From the NCBI GenBank assembly GCA_965268275.1, contig OZ254168.1, positions 372,001 through 436,000 on the forward strand: DNA of 64,000 bases, read 5' to 3'. This DNA comes from AAA044-D11 sp965268275 (GTDB taxonomy: Bacteria > Actinomycetota > Actinomycetes > Nanopelagicales > Nanopelagicaceae). The notes under the pieces are model-generated. The model did not search any database. It was given only the letters and a program-made list of their open reading frames with translations, and was not told the DNA's origin. Positions 42,783 to 52,132 of this stretch are shown piece after piece. Every line of letters starts with the position of its first letter. Position 1 is the stretch's first letter. Position numbers and translations under genes: made by a program.

Positions 42783-44195
42783 ATGTCAGACATCGACTCT
42801 TCGTATTTAAAACATCTCTCGCATATGCAACCACAGTTGTATTGGCTGGACGCTGACCCATTAGAACCTGAAGCGCATCCAACACTGATTGGTGAGACAA
42901 CAACTGATCTCTGCATTGTCGGCGCAGGTTACACCGGTCTATGGACTGCACTTCTTGCTAAAGAGAAGAATCCCGAGCGCAATGTAATCATTATTGAACA
43001 ATTAGAAACTGGTGCCGGTGCATCTGGTCGCAATGGCGGTTTCTGCAGTTATTCCTTAACTCATGGATTTATGAATGGTTATAGTCGTTTTAAAGATGAG
43101 ATGGCAATTATTGAAAGACTGGGCCGAGAAAATCTTGAAGCAATTGAAGCGACAATCAAGAAATACAGTATTGATTGTGGCTTTGAATTAACTGGTGAAA
43201 TTAGCGTTGCTAATGAAGAGTGGCAGCTTAAAGATCTAATTGAAATAGCAGAACTACGAAACTCTTTTGGTGACAGTGTTCAGATCTTGAGCAAAGAGGA
43301 GATGCAGGCAAGAGTTAATTCACCAATTTCTGTTGGTGGTTTATGGGATCCAGATGGCACGGCTTTAATTGATCCAGCCCGATTAGTTTGGGGGCTAGAG
43401 CAAGCGTGTATCAAGAGCGGTGTTGTAATTTACGAGAACACAAGTGCGCTCTGGCTAGAGCGAACCAGTAGCGGAATCATTGTTCACACACCTTATGGCG
43501 AAGTCCATGCTAAAAAAGTTGCACTTGCTACAAACATTTATCGCTCACTTATTAGACGCGCTAAGAAGTATGTTGTTCCGGTATATGACTTTCAATTAGT
43601 GACTGAACCGCTCACCCCAGAACAGATGGCTTCCATCGGCTGGAAGAATCGCGAAGGTTTATCCGAGGCTGGAAATCAATTCCATTATTACCGATTAACT
43701 AAAGATAACGAGATTTTATGGGGTGGATATGACGCCATCTATAACTTCCGCGGAAAAGTAAGACACGAATATGAAACTAGCGCCGAAACTTATGCCCATC
43801 TGGCGCAAGCTTTTCTAGAAACTTTCCCACAATTAAAGGGAATCAAATTTACGCATGGTTGGGGTGGTGCAATCGACACCTGTTCGCGCTTCACTCAATT
43901 CTGGGGCAAGGCATATCGCGGAAGAGTTGCATATGTAATGGGATATACCGGACTCGGTGTTGGAGCATCAAGATTCGGTGCTCAAGTTATGTTGGATTTG
44001 TTGGATGGCGAAGATAACGAACGCACCAGATTAAGTATGGTCAGAAAGAAACCAATTCCCTTCCCGCCAGAACCATTTAAATTCATCTTTATTCGATTGA
44101 CTCAGTGGTCACTAAACAAATCAGATCAGAATCAGGGCAAGCGCAACCTGTGGCTTAAATTCCTAGATTTCTTCGGGCTTGGATTTGATTCTTAA
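42783..44195 (+). CDS. FAD-dependent amine oxidoreductase (DAO / PuuB-like)
   Basis: A 470-residue flavoprotein of the D-amino-acid-oxidase/glycine-oxidase fold. The dinucleotide motif is DLCIVGAGYTGLWTALLAKEKNPERNVIIIEQ, followed by GAGASGRNGGFCSYSL and C-terminal GYTGLGVGASRFGAQVMLDLL. PuuB (gamma-glutamylputrescine oxidase) and related enzymes have this architecture. No gamma-glutamylputrescine synthetase is in the window, so it may act directly on an amine or on an adduct made elsewhere. It follows potC after a structured leader and ends one base before convergent gabT. Confidence 0.8.
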   Translation: MSDIDSSYLKHLSHMQPQLYWLDADPLEPEAHPTLIGETTTDLCIVGAGYTGLWTALLAKEKNPERNVIIIEQLETGAGASGRNGGFCSYSLTHGFMNGYSRFKDEMAIIERLGRENLEAIEATIKKYSIDCGFELTGEISVANEEWQLKDLIEIAELRNSFGDSVQILSKEEMQARVNSPISVGGLWDPDGTALIDPARLVWGLEQACIKSGVVIYENTSALWLERTSSGIIVHTPYGEVHAKKVALATNIYRSLIRRAKKYVVPVYDFQLVTEPLTPEQMASIGWKNREGLSEAGNQFHYYRLTKDNEILWGGYDAIYNFRGKVRHEYETSAETYAHLAQAFLETFPQLKGIKFTHGWGGAIDTCSRFTQFWGKAYRGRVAYVMGYTGLGVGASRFGAQVMLDLLDGEDNERTRLSMVRKKPIPFPPEPFKFIFIRLTQWSLNKSDQNQGKRNLWLKFLDFFGLGFDS

Positions 44196-44196
44196 A

Positions 44197-45537
44197 TTAA
44201 AGTGAAGCGAAGGCTTCATCAATAATTCCAAGCGCTTCAACCAGTAAGTGCTCTGGCATAACCAGCGGTGGTAGCAAGCGAATAACATTTGAGTAAGTTC
44301 CTGCGCTCAGAATCAATACGCCTTTCTGTTGGCAATACTTGATTACTGAACTCATCGCCTCATTGTTTGGTTCGATTGTTCCGGGCTTTACCAATTCAAT
44401 TGCCTGCATCGCACCAGCGCCTCGAACTTCACCAATAACCGAATACTTCTTTGCCATGGCAGTAAGTGCATCAACCATAATCTGGCCAATTACATTTGCG
44501 CGGTCAACTAATTTTTCTTCTTCAATAGTTGCGATCGCTCCCAGAGCTGCTGCGCAAGCAACCGGATTTCCACCAAATGTTCCGCCAAGTCCGCTGGCAT
44601 GAACTGAGTCCAGCATTTCGGCTCGCCCGGTAACACCCGCAAGTGGAAAACCACCAGCGATTCCCTTTGCGGTTGTAATTAAATCAGCATCAACGTTCTC
44701 GTGTTCAACGGCGAACATCTTTCCGGTTCGACCAAAGCCAGTTTGGACTTCATCTGCAACAAAGACGATGCCATTAGCTTTTGCAAAGTTTGCTAAACCA
44801 GGAAGAAAGCCCTTTGGCGGAACAATAAATCCACCTTCTCCTTGAATTGGTTCTATAACAATCGCGGCAACATTCTTTGCGCCAATTTCTTTCTCAATTT
44901 TATGAGTTACCTCGTCGAGAGTCTGGGCGGCGCAATTGGCAGCATCGCCATTAAATCTAAATGGATATGCCATTGGCATTCGATAAATCTCGCTAGCAAA
45001 TGGTCCGAAGCCCTCTTTGTATGGCATATTCTTTGCAGTCATCGCCATCGTTAAATTTGTGCGACCGTGATAACCATGTTCGAATACAACTACGGCTTGG
45101 CGTTTGGTGTAGGCGCGAGCAATCTTGATGGCATTTTCAACCGCTTCAGCGCCGGAATTTAATAGAACTGATTTCTTCTTATGGTTTCCTGGGGTTAAGC
45201 GATTGAGTGCTTCGCATACTTCGATGTAACCAAGGTAGGGCGCAATCATGAAGCAGGTATGTGTGAAAGCTTTAACTTGATTAATTACATTTTCAACGAC
45301 TCGATCGGCGCTGTTTCCAACATTCACAACAGCGATTCCGGCACCCATATCAATAATCGAATTGCCATCAACATCAACGATTACACCGCCGCCAGCTTTT
45401 TCAACGACAACTGGAATAGCCATTCCGAGTGATGCTGAAACTGCTTCATTGCGCCTTTTGATAATTTCCTGAGATTTTGGTCCCGGAATTTGCGTTACTA
45501 GGCGACGCTCTTGCGGAATATTTGGGCCGGTAGTCAT
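44197..45537 (-). CDS. gabT: 4-aminobutyrate aminotransferase
   Basis: PLP class III transaminase of 446 residues converting GABA plus 2-oxoglutarate to succinate semialdehyde plus glutamate. Motifs: LNSGAEAVENAIKIARAYTKR, FEHGYHGRTNLTMAMTAK, the FVADEVQTGFGRTGKMFA aspartate, and the PLP lysine in LITTAKGIAGGFPLAGV. It is convergent with the amine oxidoreductase and divergent from dxr. It completes a putrescine-to-succinate-semialdehyde route; no succinate semialdehyde dehydrogenase is in the window. Confidence 0.9.
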   Translation of the reverse strand: MTTGPNIPQERRLVTQIPGPKSQEIIKRRNEAVSASLGMAIPVVVEKAGGGVIVDVDGNSIIDMGAGIAVVNVGNSADRVVENVINQVKAFTHTCFMIAPYLGYIEVCEALNRLTPGNHKKKSVLLNSGAEAVENAIKIARAYTKRQAVVVFEHGYHGRTNLTMAMTAKNMPYKEGFGPFASEIYRMPMAYPFRFNGDAANCAAQTLDEVTHKIEKEIGAKNVAAIVIEPIQGEGGFIVPPKGFLPGLANFAKANGIVFVADEVQTGFGRTGKMFAVEHENVDADLITTAKGIAGGFPLAGVTGRAEMLDSVHASGLGGTFGGNPVACAAALGAIATIEEEKLVDRANVIGQIMVDALTAMAKKYSVIGEVRGAGAMQAIELVKPGTIEPNNEAMSSVIKYCQQKGVLILSAGTYSNVIRLLPPLVMPEHLLVEALGIIDEAFASL

Positions 45538-45543
45538 GGACGC

Positions 45544-45549
45544 AGTCTA
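45544..45549 (-). promoter_or_regulatory. -10 box for leaderless gabT
   Basis: On the minus strand TAGACT is followed by GCGTCC and the ATG at 45537-45535. There is no Shine-Dalgarno site. dxr starts divergently 65 bases away. Confidence 0.55.
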
Positions 45550-45601
45550 TCCGAGGCAAGAGTTTTACTCATTTTCACTACCGATATAGGAGAATGGGGA
45601 A

Positions 45602-46768
45602 GTGCCCAATCAAATCGACCTAGTGGATCTAGTAATTCTCGGTTCAACCGGATCTATTGGGGTTCAGGCACTTGAAATAGTTGAAGCTAATCCAGATAAA
45701 TTCCGAGTTATTGCACTAGCCGCTGGCTCATCCAACTTACAACTATTGGCAGACCAGGCAAAGCGTTTCTCAGTTCCAGTTGTTGGAACCACTGGCGACC
45801 GCGAAACTTTGGCACGGATGCTGGCTGAAACTAGCAAGGTTCAAATTATTGATGGCGCAAAGAGCGCATCCGAAATCGCCGCCATCGCATGCGACATTGT
45901 TTTGAATGGAATAACTGGGTCGATCGGACTTGGCCCAACACTTGCCGCACTTTCAGTGGGAAATAAAGTTGCACTAGCAAATAAAGAATCACTTGTTGCC
46001 GGCGGAGATTTAGTAATGGCCTTTGGCCGAGATCAGATAATTCCAGTCGACTCCGAACATTCCGCCTTGTATCAATGTTTCTTAAGTGGAAAAGCATCCG
46101 AGGTTAAGCAAGTTATTTTGACGGCAAGTGGTGGCCCATTTAGAGATCGCAATGATTTATCCGATATCTCAGTTGCCGATGCGCTGAATCACCCGACCTG
46201 GTCTATGGGGCCAGTTGTAACAATTAACTCGGCAACACTTATGAATAAAGGGCTAGAAATTATTGAAGCTCATTATTTATTTGATCTTCCTTACTCAAAA
46301 ATATCTGCAGTAATTCACCCACAATCAATTGTTCATTCAATGGTTGAATTCATCGATGGCTCGACAATCGCACAGGCAAGTCCGCCTAACATGAAAGGCC
46401 CTATCGCTTACGCAATTTCTGGAGCGAATAGAATTTCGAAGGCAACGGCTCCGATTGATTGGAACACCAAGCAGAATTGGGAGTTCATGCCAATTGATAA
46501 TGCGAAATTCCCAGCGGTTGATCTTGCACGCAGATGTGGTGAAATTGGTGGGGGATTGCCAGCAATCTTTAATGCCGCAAATGAAGTTGCGGTAGAAGCA
46601 TTCATCAACGGCGCAATTCCATTTGTAAAAATAGTTGATGTGGTCGACGCTACAGTTCAAAAATTGGGTGGGAACTCACCTGTAACAATAAGATCGCTCT
46701 CTGATGTCAGTGCCATCGAGGATGATGCAAGAGTTCTAGCCAGTCAATTAGTTCAGGAGCGCAAGTGA
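45602..46768 (+). CDS. dxr: 1-deoxy-D-xylulose 5-phosphate reductoisomerase
   Basis: Second step of the MEP isoprenoid pathway, target of fosmidomycin. Its 388 residues have the NADPH motif LVILGSTGSIGVQALEIV, the metal site VPVDSEHSALYQCF, and the conserved TASGGPFR and HPTWSMGPVVTINSATLMNKGLEIIEAH. The GTG start has AGGAGA eight bases upstream. It overlaps rseP by four bases (GTGA). Confidence 0.96.
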   Translation: MPNQIDLVDLVILGSTGSIGVQALEIVEANPDKFRVIALAAGSSNLQLLADQAKRFSVPVVGTTGDRETLARMLAETSKVQIIDGAKSASEIAAIACDIVLNGITGSIGLGPTLAALSVGNKVALANKESLVAGGDLVMAFGRDQIIPVDSEHSALYQCFLSGKASEVKQVILTASGGPFRDRNDLSDISVADALNHPTWSMGPVVTINSATLMNKGLEIIEAHYLFDLPYSKISAVIHPQSIVHSMVEFIDGSTIAQASPPNMKGPIAYAISGANRISKATAPIDWNTKQNWEFMPIDNAKFPAVDLARRCGEIGGGLPAIFNAANEVAVEAFINGAIPFVKIVDVVDATVQKLGGNSPVTIRSLSDVSAIEDDARVLASQLVQERK

Positions 46769-47982
46769 ATTTTCCAGGTCTAGGTATTCTCGGGGTATTA
46801 GCCTTTGTTGTTGCACTTTTGTTTTCAGTCATGGTCCACGAAGTTGGCCATTATCTAACTGCGAAAAAATTCCATATGCGGGTCACAGAATTCTTTCTTG
46901 GCTTTGGCACCAGGCTTTGGTCTTTTCAACGTGGCGAGACCGAATTTGGAATTAAGGCAATTCCTGCCGGTGGTTACTGTCGAATTTCAGGAATGTCAGT
47001 TAATGAAGAGTTGCCAGAAGCAGATAAGCATCGAGCTTTCTATTTAGCCTCTGTTCCAAAAAGGCTAATTGTCCTTGGGGCGGGTTCATTCCTGCACTTT
47101 GTTTTAGGATTCTTGATCTTGGTAATTTTGTTTGCAGGCGTTGGCGTAACGGCAGTGTCTAAAACTATTGATCGAGTAGTTCCTTGTGTTTCAAATTCCT
47201 CAACGGGTATTTCAGATTCAAATTGCTCTGCAACCTCAATTCCAACTCCAGCTAAGGCTGCGGGTCTAATGGCGGGCGATGAAATCATCTCTATTGATGG
47301 CAAAGAATTTGATAACTGGGTTAATTACACAACATTAATCCGAGAATCAGCTCGCAAAGAAGTGATCATCGCAATCAATCGCGATGGCGAAAGATTATTA
47401 ATTCCGGTCACACCAGCTGCCCGCACTCTTGATGGAAAAGTGATTGGGTATTTAGGAATCGTAAATAAGTTGGCGAACAAGAGAGAGAACCCAATAAAGG
47501 CAGTCTCGAGCAGTGTGCGCATCACCGGAGATTTATTGCAGAACAGCGTTACCTCACTATTTTCACTTCCCACAAAAATTCCAGCACTAGTTCGCCAGAC
47601 TTTCGGCAATGAAGAGCGCGATGCCCAAGGGTTAGTTGGAGTAGTTGGAGTTGCTCGTGTTAGCGCCCAGACTGCAAGCGAACCATCGTTAGAATCTCGG
47701 GAAAAGATCGCAACTTTCTTAATAATTATTGCCAGCCTTAATATCTTTGTCGGTGTTTTCAATCTCCTTCCTCTGTTGCCGCTCGATGGCGGTCACATGG
47801 CAGTTGCAATAGTTGATGGCATCCGGAGATTTAATGCGAAGCGACGGAAGCTAAGCCCGCCGCCCGCTATTGATGTTGAGAAATTACTCCCGCTCACCCT
47901 CGCAGTATTTGCGCTCTTAGCGGTGCTCTCACTTCTTCTGCTCGCGGCTGATATTTTCAATCCAATAAACATCTATCAATAA
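46765..47982 (+). CDS. rseP: Site-2 zinc metalloprotease RseP/Rip1 family
   Basis: Intramembrane protease that cleaves anti-sigma factors or other single-pass substrates. Of 405 residues, the first membrane segment contains HEVGH (HExxH). A PDZ domain lies in the middle (about 150-230), and the C-terminal NLLPLLPLDGGHMAVAIVDG supplies the third zinc ligand in the LDG motif. The GTG start lies within the dxr stop. The dxr-rseP-ispG order is standard in actinobacteria. Confidence 0.95.
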   Translation: MNFPGLGILGVLAFVVALLFSVMVHEVGHYLTAKKFHMRVTEFFLGFGTRLWSFQRGETEFGIKAIPAGGYCRISGMSVNEELPEADKHRAFYLASVPKRLIVLGAGSFLHFVLGFLILVILFAGVGVTAVSKTIDRVVPCVSNSSTGISDSNCSATSIPTPAKAAGLMAGDEIISIDGKEFDNWVNYTTLIRESARKEVIIAINRDGERLLIPVTPAARTLDGKVIGYLGIVNKLANKRENPIKAVSSSVRITGDLLQNSVTSLFSLPTKIPALVRQTFGNEERDAQGLVGVVGVARVSAQTASEPSLESREKIATFLIIIASLNIFVGVFNLLPLLPLDGGHMAVAIVDGIRRFNAKRRKLSPPPAIDVEKLLPLTLAVFALLAVLSLLLLAADIFNPINIYQ

Positions 47983-47984
47983 TC

Positions 47985-47990
47985 TAGGAT
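47985..47990 (+). promoter_or_regulatory. -10 box for leaderless ispG
   Basis: TAGGAT is followed by GCAACC and ATG 47997, with no Shine-Dalgarno site. The box lies just after the rseP stop codon. Confidence 0.55.
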
Positions 47991-47996
47991 GCAACC

Positions 47997-49148
47997 ATGG
48001 TAAATCTCGGAATGCCCGGCACGCCTCCACCTACTCTGGCGCCTCGTCGCAAGAGTAAGCAGCTAAAGGTTGGAAGTGTTCTAGTTGGTGGTGATGCTCC
48101 AGTAAGCGTGCAATCAATGTGCACAACTCTTACTTCAGATGTGAATGCAACTCTGCAACAGATCGCCGAACTCACTGCATCTGGTTGCCAAATTGTTCGA
48201 GTCGCAGTTCCTAGCCAAGATGATGCAGATGCGCTTTCGCAGATTGCAAAGAAATCACAGATTCCGGTTATCGCAGATATTCACTTCCAACCAAAATATA
48301 TCTTTGCCGCAATTGATGCTGGTTGCGCTGCAGTCCGAGTAAATCCTGGAAATATTAAGCAGTTTGATGACAAAGTTAAAGAAGTTGCAAAAGCAGCTGG
48401 CGATGCAGGTATCCCAATTCGAATTGGTGTAAATGCGGGCTCACTTGATCCAAGACTTCTTGCCAAATATGGCAAAGCAACTCCAGAAGCACTTGCTGAA
48501 TCTGCCCTCTGGGAAGCTTCACTTTTTGAAGAGCATGGATTTAGCGATATCAAAATCTCAGTTAAACATCACGATCCAGTAACAATGGTTCAGGCATATC
48601 GTTTGCTTGCTAGCAAGTGCGACTATCCATTGCACCTTGGTGTAACTGAGGCTGGACCAATATTTCAGGGGACCATAAAATCTGCGACTGCATTTGGAAT
48701 TTTATTAGCTGAAGGAATCGGCGACACGATTCGAGTATCGCTCTCTGCACCACCTGTTGAAGAAGTAAAAGTTGGAATCTCAATTCTCGAATCCCTAAAT
48801 CTTCGCCAACGTAAGTTAGAGATTGTTTCTTGCCCATCTTGTGGTCGCGCTCAAGTAGATGTTTATACCTTGGCTGAAAAAGTTCAAGCAGGGCTACAAG
48901 GAATGACAGTTCCACTTCGCGTTGCAGTAATGGGTTGCGTTGTTAACGGACCGGGCGAAGCACGAGAAGCAGATCTTGGGGTCGCATCCGGAAATGGCAA
49001 GGGCCAGATATTTGTGAAGGGGCAAGTTATTAAAACTGTTCCCGAGAGTCAAATTGTTGAAACTCTCATCGAGGAAGCAATGCGTTTAGCCGAAGAAATG
49101 GAAGCAGCTGGTGTTGAAAGCGGAGCACCAACCGTAACTGCTAAGTAA
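47997..49148 (+). CDS. ispG: 4-hydroxy-3-methylbut-2-enyl diphosphate synthase
   Basis: Iron-sulfur enzyme of the MEP pathway, converting MEcPP to HMBPP. The 383 residues comprise a TIM barrel (VGGDAPVSVQSMCTTLTSDVNATLQQI, ADIHF, RVNPGNI) and a [4Fe-4S] domain with CPSCGRAQVD and MGCVVNGPGEAREADLG, supplying three cysteines and a glutamate. The initiation context is leaderless rather than coupled to rseP. Confidence 0.96.
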   Translation: MVNLGMPGTPPPTLAPRRKSKQLKVGSVLVGGDAPVSVQSMCTTLTSDVNATLQQIAELTASGCQIVRVAVPSQDDADALSQIAKKSQIPVIADIHFQPKYIFAAIDAGCAAVRVNPGNIKQFDDKVKEVAKAAGDAGIPIRIGVNAGSLDPRLLAKYGKATPEALAESALWEASLFEEHGFSDIKISVKHHDPVTMVQAYRLLASKCDYPLHLGVTEAGPIFQGTIKSATAFGILLAEGIGDTIRVSLSAPPVEEVKVGISILESLNLRQRKLEIVSCPSCGRAQVDVYTLAEKVQAGLQGMTVPLRVAVMGCVVNGPGEAREADLGVASGNGKGQIFVKGQVIKTVPESQIVETLIEEAMRLAEEMEAAGVESGAPTVTAK

Positions 49149-49154
49149 GTTCGG

Positions 49155-49160
49155 TAGGGT
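49155..49160 (+). promoter_or_regulatory. -10 box for leaderless proS
   Basis: TAGGGT is followed by AAGCCC and ATG 49167, again a six-base gap without a Shine-Dalgarno site. Confidence 0.55.
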
Positions 49161-49166
49161 AAGCCC

Positions 49167-50897
49167 ATGTTAAAAATGTCTACCCTGCTTCTGCGCACGC
49201 TTCGTGATGATCCAGCAGATGCCGAAGTAGCAAGCCACCGATTATTAGTTCGGGCCGGATTTGTCCGCCGTATTGCAGCTGGTGTTTACTCCTGGTTGCC
49301 ACTTGGTTATTTAACTTATCGAAATATCGAACGAGTTATCCGTGAAGAGATGGATGCAGCAGGATTTCAAGAAGTTCATTTCCCAGCACTATTACCTCGC
49401 GAACCATACGAAAAGACAAATCGTTGGGATGAATACGGATCAGATTTATTTAGACTCAAAGACCGCAGAGGAAATGATTATCTCTTAGGGCCAACGCACG
49501 AAGAGATGTTCACTCTGATGGTTAAGGGCGAGTATTCCTCTTATAAGGATTTACCACTTTCGATTTATCAAATCCAAACTAAATTCCGTGATGAAACTAG
49601 ACCACGTAGCGGAATTATTCGTGGCCGAGAATTTGTCATGAAAGATTCTTATTCATTTGATATTGATGATGCCGGCTTAATTGTTTCTTACAACAAGCAT
49701 CGCGATGCTTACATCAAGACCTTTGATCGCCTTGGGCTCAAATACAACATTGTTTCTGCGGTATCTGGCGCAATGGGTGGCTCGGGCTCTGAAGAATTTT
49801 TAGCACCATGTGAAACCGGAGAAGACACCTATGTTCTCTGCAACAAGTGTGGATATGCCGCAAATGTTGAAGCTATGGTCACCAAAGTTGCTGCATATTC
49901 CGGCAGCGCACCAGCTGATATCGAAGAATTTGATTCTCCGAATACTCCAACAATTGATTCACTAGTTGAATTATTGAATGCAAAATTTGGCCCAGGACAC
50001 AAAGCTTCGGACACTCTCAAAAATGTTCTGTTAATGGCAGATGAAAAACCAATCTCAGTTTTGGTTCCAGGAGATCGCGAAGTTGATTTGAAGAGGTTGC
50101 AAGCAAATCTGCCAGGAGTGCAAGAACTGCGCTTGTTTGAAGATGCTGATTTTGCAAAGTTCCCTGGTTTAGTTAAAGGTTATGTTGGACCTCAAGATGC
50201 AATCAAACTTGGTGTAACTCTTTATGCCGATCCAAGAATCACACCCGGATCACACTGGATTACCGGTGCAAATAAAAAAGATAAACATGCGCGCTTTGTT
50301 ACTAATGATCGTGATTTTAAAGTCGAAAAGTATTTAGAGGCGGCAGAAGTCCGCGCTGGAGATTCATGCCCAAAATGTGAAACCCCAGTAGTAATTGACC
50401 GAGCAATTGAGATTGGTCATATCTTTCAATTGGGTCGCAAATATGCCGAGGCTCTTGATCTAACCGTCTTAGATCAGAACGGCAAATCACAAGTTGTCAC
50501 CATGGGTTCATATGGAATCGGCGTATCGCGTGCGGTCGCTGCAATTGCAGAACAGACACATGATGAAATTGGTTTAAATTGGCCACGCGAAATTGCGCCA
50601 GCAGATATTCATATTGTTGCTACTGGCAAAGAGACTGAAGTATTTAAAGCCGCACTAACTTTGGCTGAAGATTTAGAAGAGAAGGGCTTACGGGTTATGT
50701 TCGATGATCGCCCGGATGCAAGTGCCGGAGTTAAATTCAAGGATGCCGAATTAATCGGAATCCCATTTATCGTCATTGTTGGTAAGGCGCTATCTGAAGG
50801 TAAAGTTGAATTTCGAGTTCGCCGCACTGGCGAAAAGTCCGAGATTGAATTATTGAAGGCAGTTACTGAAATAACTTCAAGGGTCCTAAATTCATAA
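49167..50897 (+). CDS. proS: Prolyl-tRNA synthetase, bacterial type
   Basis: Class II aminoacyl-tRNA synthetase. The 576 residues contain the catalytic core, an inserted YbaK-like editing domain (about 230-390) that hydrolyses Ala-tRNA(Pro), and the anticodon domain. Motif 2 includes FRDETRPRSGIIRGREFVMKDSYSFD, and motif 3 is GSYGIGVSRAVAAIAEQ. A Cys pair CNKCGYAANVEA precedes the insertion. Confidence 0.97.
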   Translation: MLKMSTLLLRTLRDDPADAEVASHRLLVRAGFVRRIAAGVYSWLPLGYLTYRNIERVIREEMDAAGFQEVHFPALLPREPYEKTNRWDEYGSDLFRLKDRRGNDYLLGPTHEEMFTLMVKGEYSSYKDLPLSIYQIQTKFRDETRPRSGIIRGREFVMKDSYSFDIDDAGLIVSYNKHRDAYIKTFDRLGLKYNIVSAVSGAMGGSGSEEFLAPCETGEDTYVLCNKCGYAANVEAMVTKVAAYSGSAPADIEEFDSPNTPTIDSLVELLNAKFGPGHKASDTLKNVLLMADEKPISVLVPGDREVDLKRLQANLPGVQELRLFEDADFAKFPGLVKGYVGPQDAIKLGVTLYADPRITPGSHWITGANKKDKHARFVTNDRDFKVEKYLEAAEVRAGDSCPKCETPVVIDRAIEIGHIFQLGRKYAEALDLTVLDQNGKSQVVTMGSYGIGVSRAVAAIAEQTHDEIGLNWPREIAPADIHIVATGKETEVFKAALTLAEDLEEKGLRVMFDDRPDASAGVKFKDAELIGIPFIVIVGKALSEGKVEFRVRRTGEKSEIELLKAVTEITSRVLNS

Positions 50898-50901
50898 TTA
50901 A

Positions 50902-51669
50902 ATGGGGATTGAAACCGTAATCTTTCTGGTTATTGCAGCTGGGTTTGCGGGCTTCGTTGATGCAGTTGCTGGTGGCGGTGGCCTAATTCAGTTACCTGCG
51001 CTTCTGATTGGGATTGCCGAGAAGCCAATTCCAACGATTCTTGGAACTAACAAAGTTATCTCTATCTTCGGAACAACCACTGCGGCTGCAAATTACTTTA
51101 GAACTGTAAAACCGGATTTGAAATTAACCTCTTATATGGCGGTGCCAGCATTTTTTGGCTCGGCGCTGGGAGCCAGACTTGCTAGCTCATTTCCGACATC
51201 AGTTTTTCGGCCGCTCATTATCTTCCTTTTGATCTCGGTCGCGATTTACACCTGGCGCAAACCAGAACTCGGAATTAACGAGAAGCTTAAGTTCACCCAA
51301 CGCCAGCGTCACCAAATAGTTTTTGTTCTGGGTTTAACCATTGGTTTCTATGACGGCATCTTTGGCCCTGGGACTGGGACATTCCTAGTCTTCCTTCTCG
51401 TTGGGTTGGTTGGGTATGCATTCCTTAAAGCATCAGCAACTGCAAAGTTCATAAATATTGCCACCAATCTTGGCGCCATAATCTCCTTCCAACTCACTGG
51501 TCACATCTGGTGGAAGTTGGGATTGGCCTTAGCAATTGCAAATGTATGTGGCGCAATAATCGGATCAAGGGTTGCCATTCGCGGTGGTTCACCATTGGTG
51601 CGCAAAGTATTTTTAGTAGTGACGACAATTTTGATTGCAAAAGTGGGTTATGATTGGCTTGCTAATTAG
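50902..51669 (+). CDS. TSUP family sulfite/sulfonate exporter-like membrane protein
   Basis: A 255-residue membrane protein with about seven to eight hydrophobic segments in two related halves. The paired motifs are FVDAVAGGGGLIQLPALL and GFYDGIFGPGTGTFLVFLLVG, diagnostic of the TSUP (TauE/SafE/YfcA) family. Members move sulfite, sulfonates or other organic anions, and the substrate here cannot be read from sequence. It lies four bases after proS and before rimP, in no pathway context. Confidence 0.85.
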   Translation: MGIETVIFLVIAAGFAGFVDAVAGGGGLIQLPALLIGIAEKPIPTILGTNKVISIFGTTTAAANYFRTVKPDLKLTSYMAVPAFFGSALGARLASSFPTSVFRPLIIFLLISVAIYTWRKPELGINEKLKFTQRQRHQIVFVLGLTIGFYDGIFGPGTGTFLVFLLVGLVGYAFLKASATAKFINIATNLGAIISFQLTGHIWWKLGLALAIANVCGAIIGSRVAIRGGSPLVRKVFLVVTTILIAKVGYDWLAN

Positions 51670-51697
51670 AACTTAATATCGAGAAGGGCTTTTGAAT

Positions 51698-52132
51698 ATG
51701 TCATTGAACGAGGACATCAGCGCCGCTATCAGGCCAATCATAGAAGCAACCGGAAATTACTTAGAAGAGCTAACAATTACGAGCGCCGGTAAGGTAAAAA
51801 TTCTTACAGTTATTGTCGATAGCGATTCCCACTTAAATTTAGATCAAATTACCGCTGTCACAAAGGAAATCTCCGAAGTTATTGAAACTCTGGAAGAGCT
51901 CGGCGATACCGCATTTACTCTCGAAGTTACTTCGCCCGGCATTGATCGCCCGCTAACAAAGCCACGGCACTGGCGCAAGAATTTGGATCGTTTAGTAAAA
52001 ATCACAATGACCAGCGGCCAAGATATTCAAGGTCGTATCGGAGAAGCCACAGAGACGGTTGTTCTAGTTAACGATCAAAAAGTTTCTTTCGAAGATATAA
52101 AGCGTGCAGTTTTAGAGATTGAATTCAAATGA
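51698..52132 (+). CDS. rimP: Ribosome maturation factor RimP
   Basis: Needed for 30S assembly. The 144 residues include LEVTSPGIDRPLTKPRHWRKNLDRLVKI, the RimP signature, followed by an Sm-like C-terminal domain. ATG 51698 is nine bases after AGAAGGG. TTG 51692 in frame is too close to that site. An ATGA overlap with nusA follows, as in most bacteria. Confidence 0.94.
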   Translation: MSLNEDISAAIRPIIEATGNYLEELTITSAGKVKILTVIVDSDSHLNLDQITAVTKEISEVIETLEELGDTAFTLEVTSPGIDRPLTKPRHWRKNLDRLVKITMTSGQDIQGRIGEATETVVLVNDQKVSFEDIKRAVLEIEFK

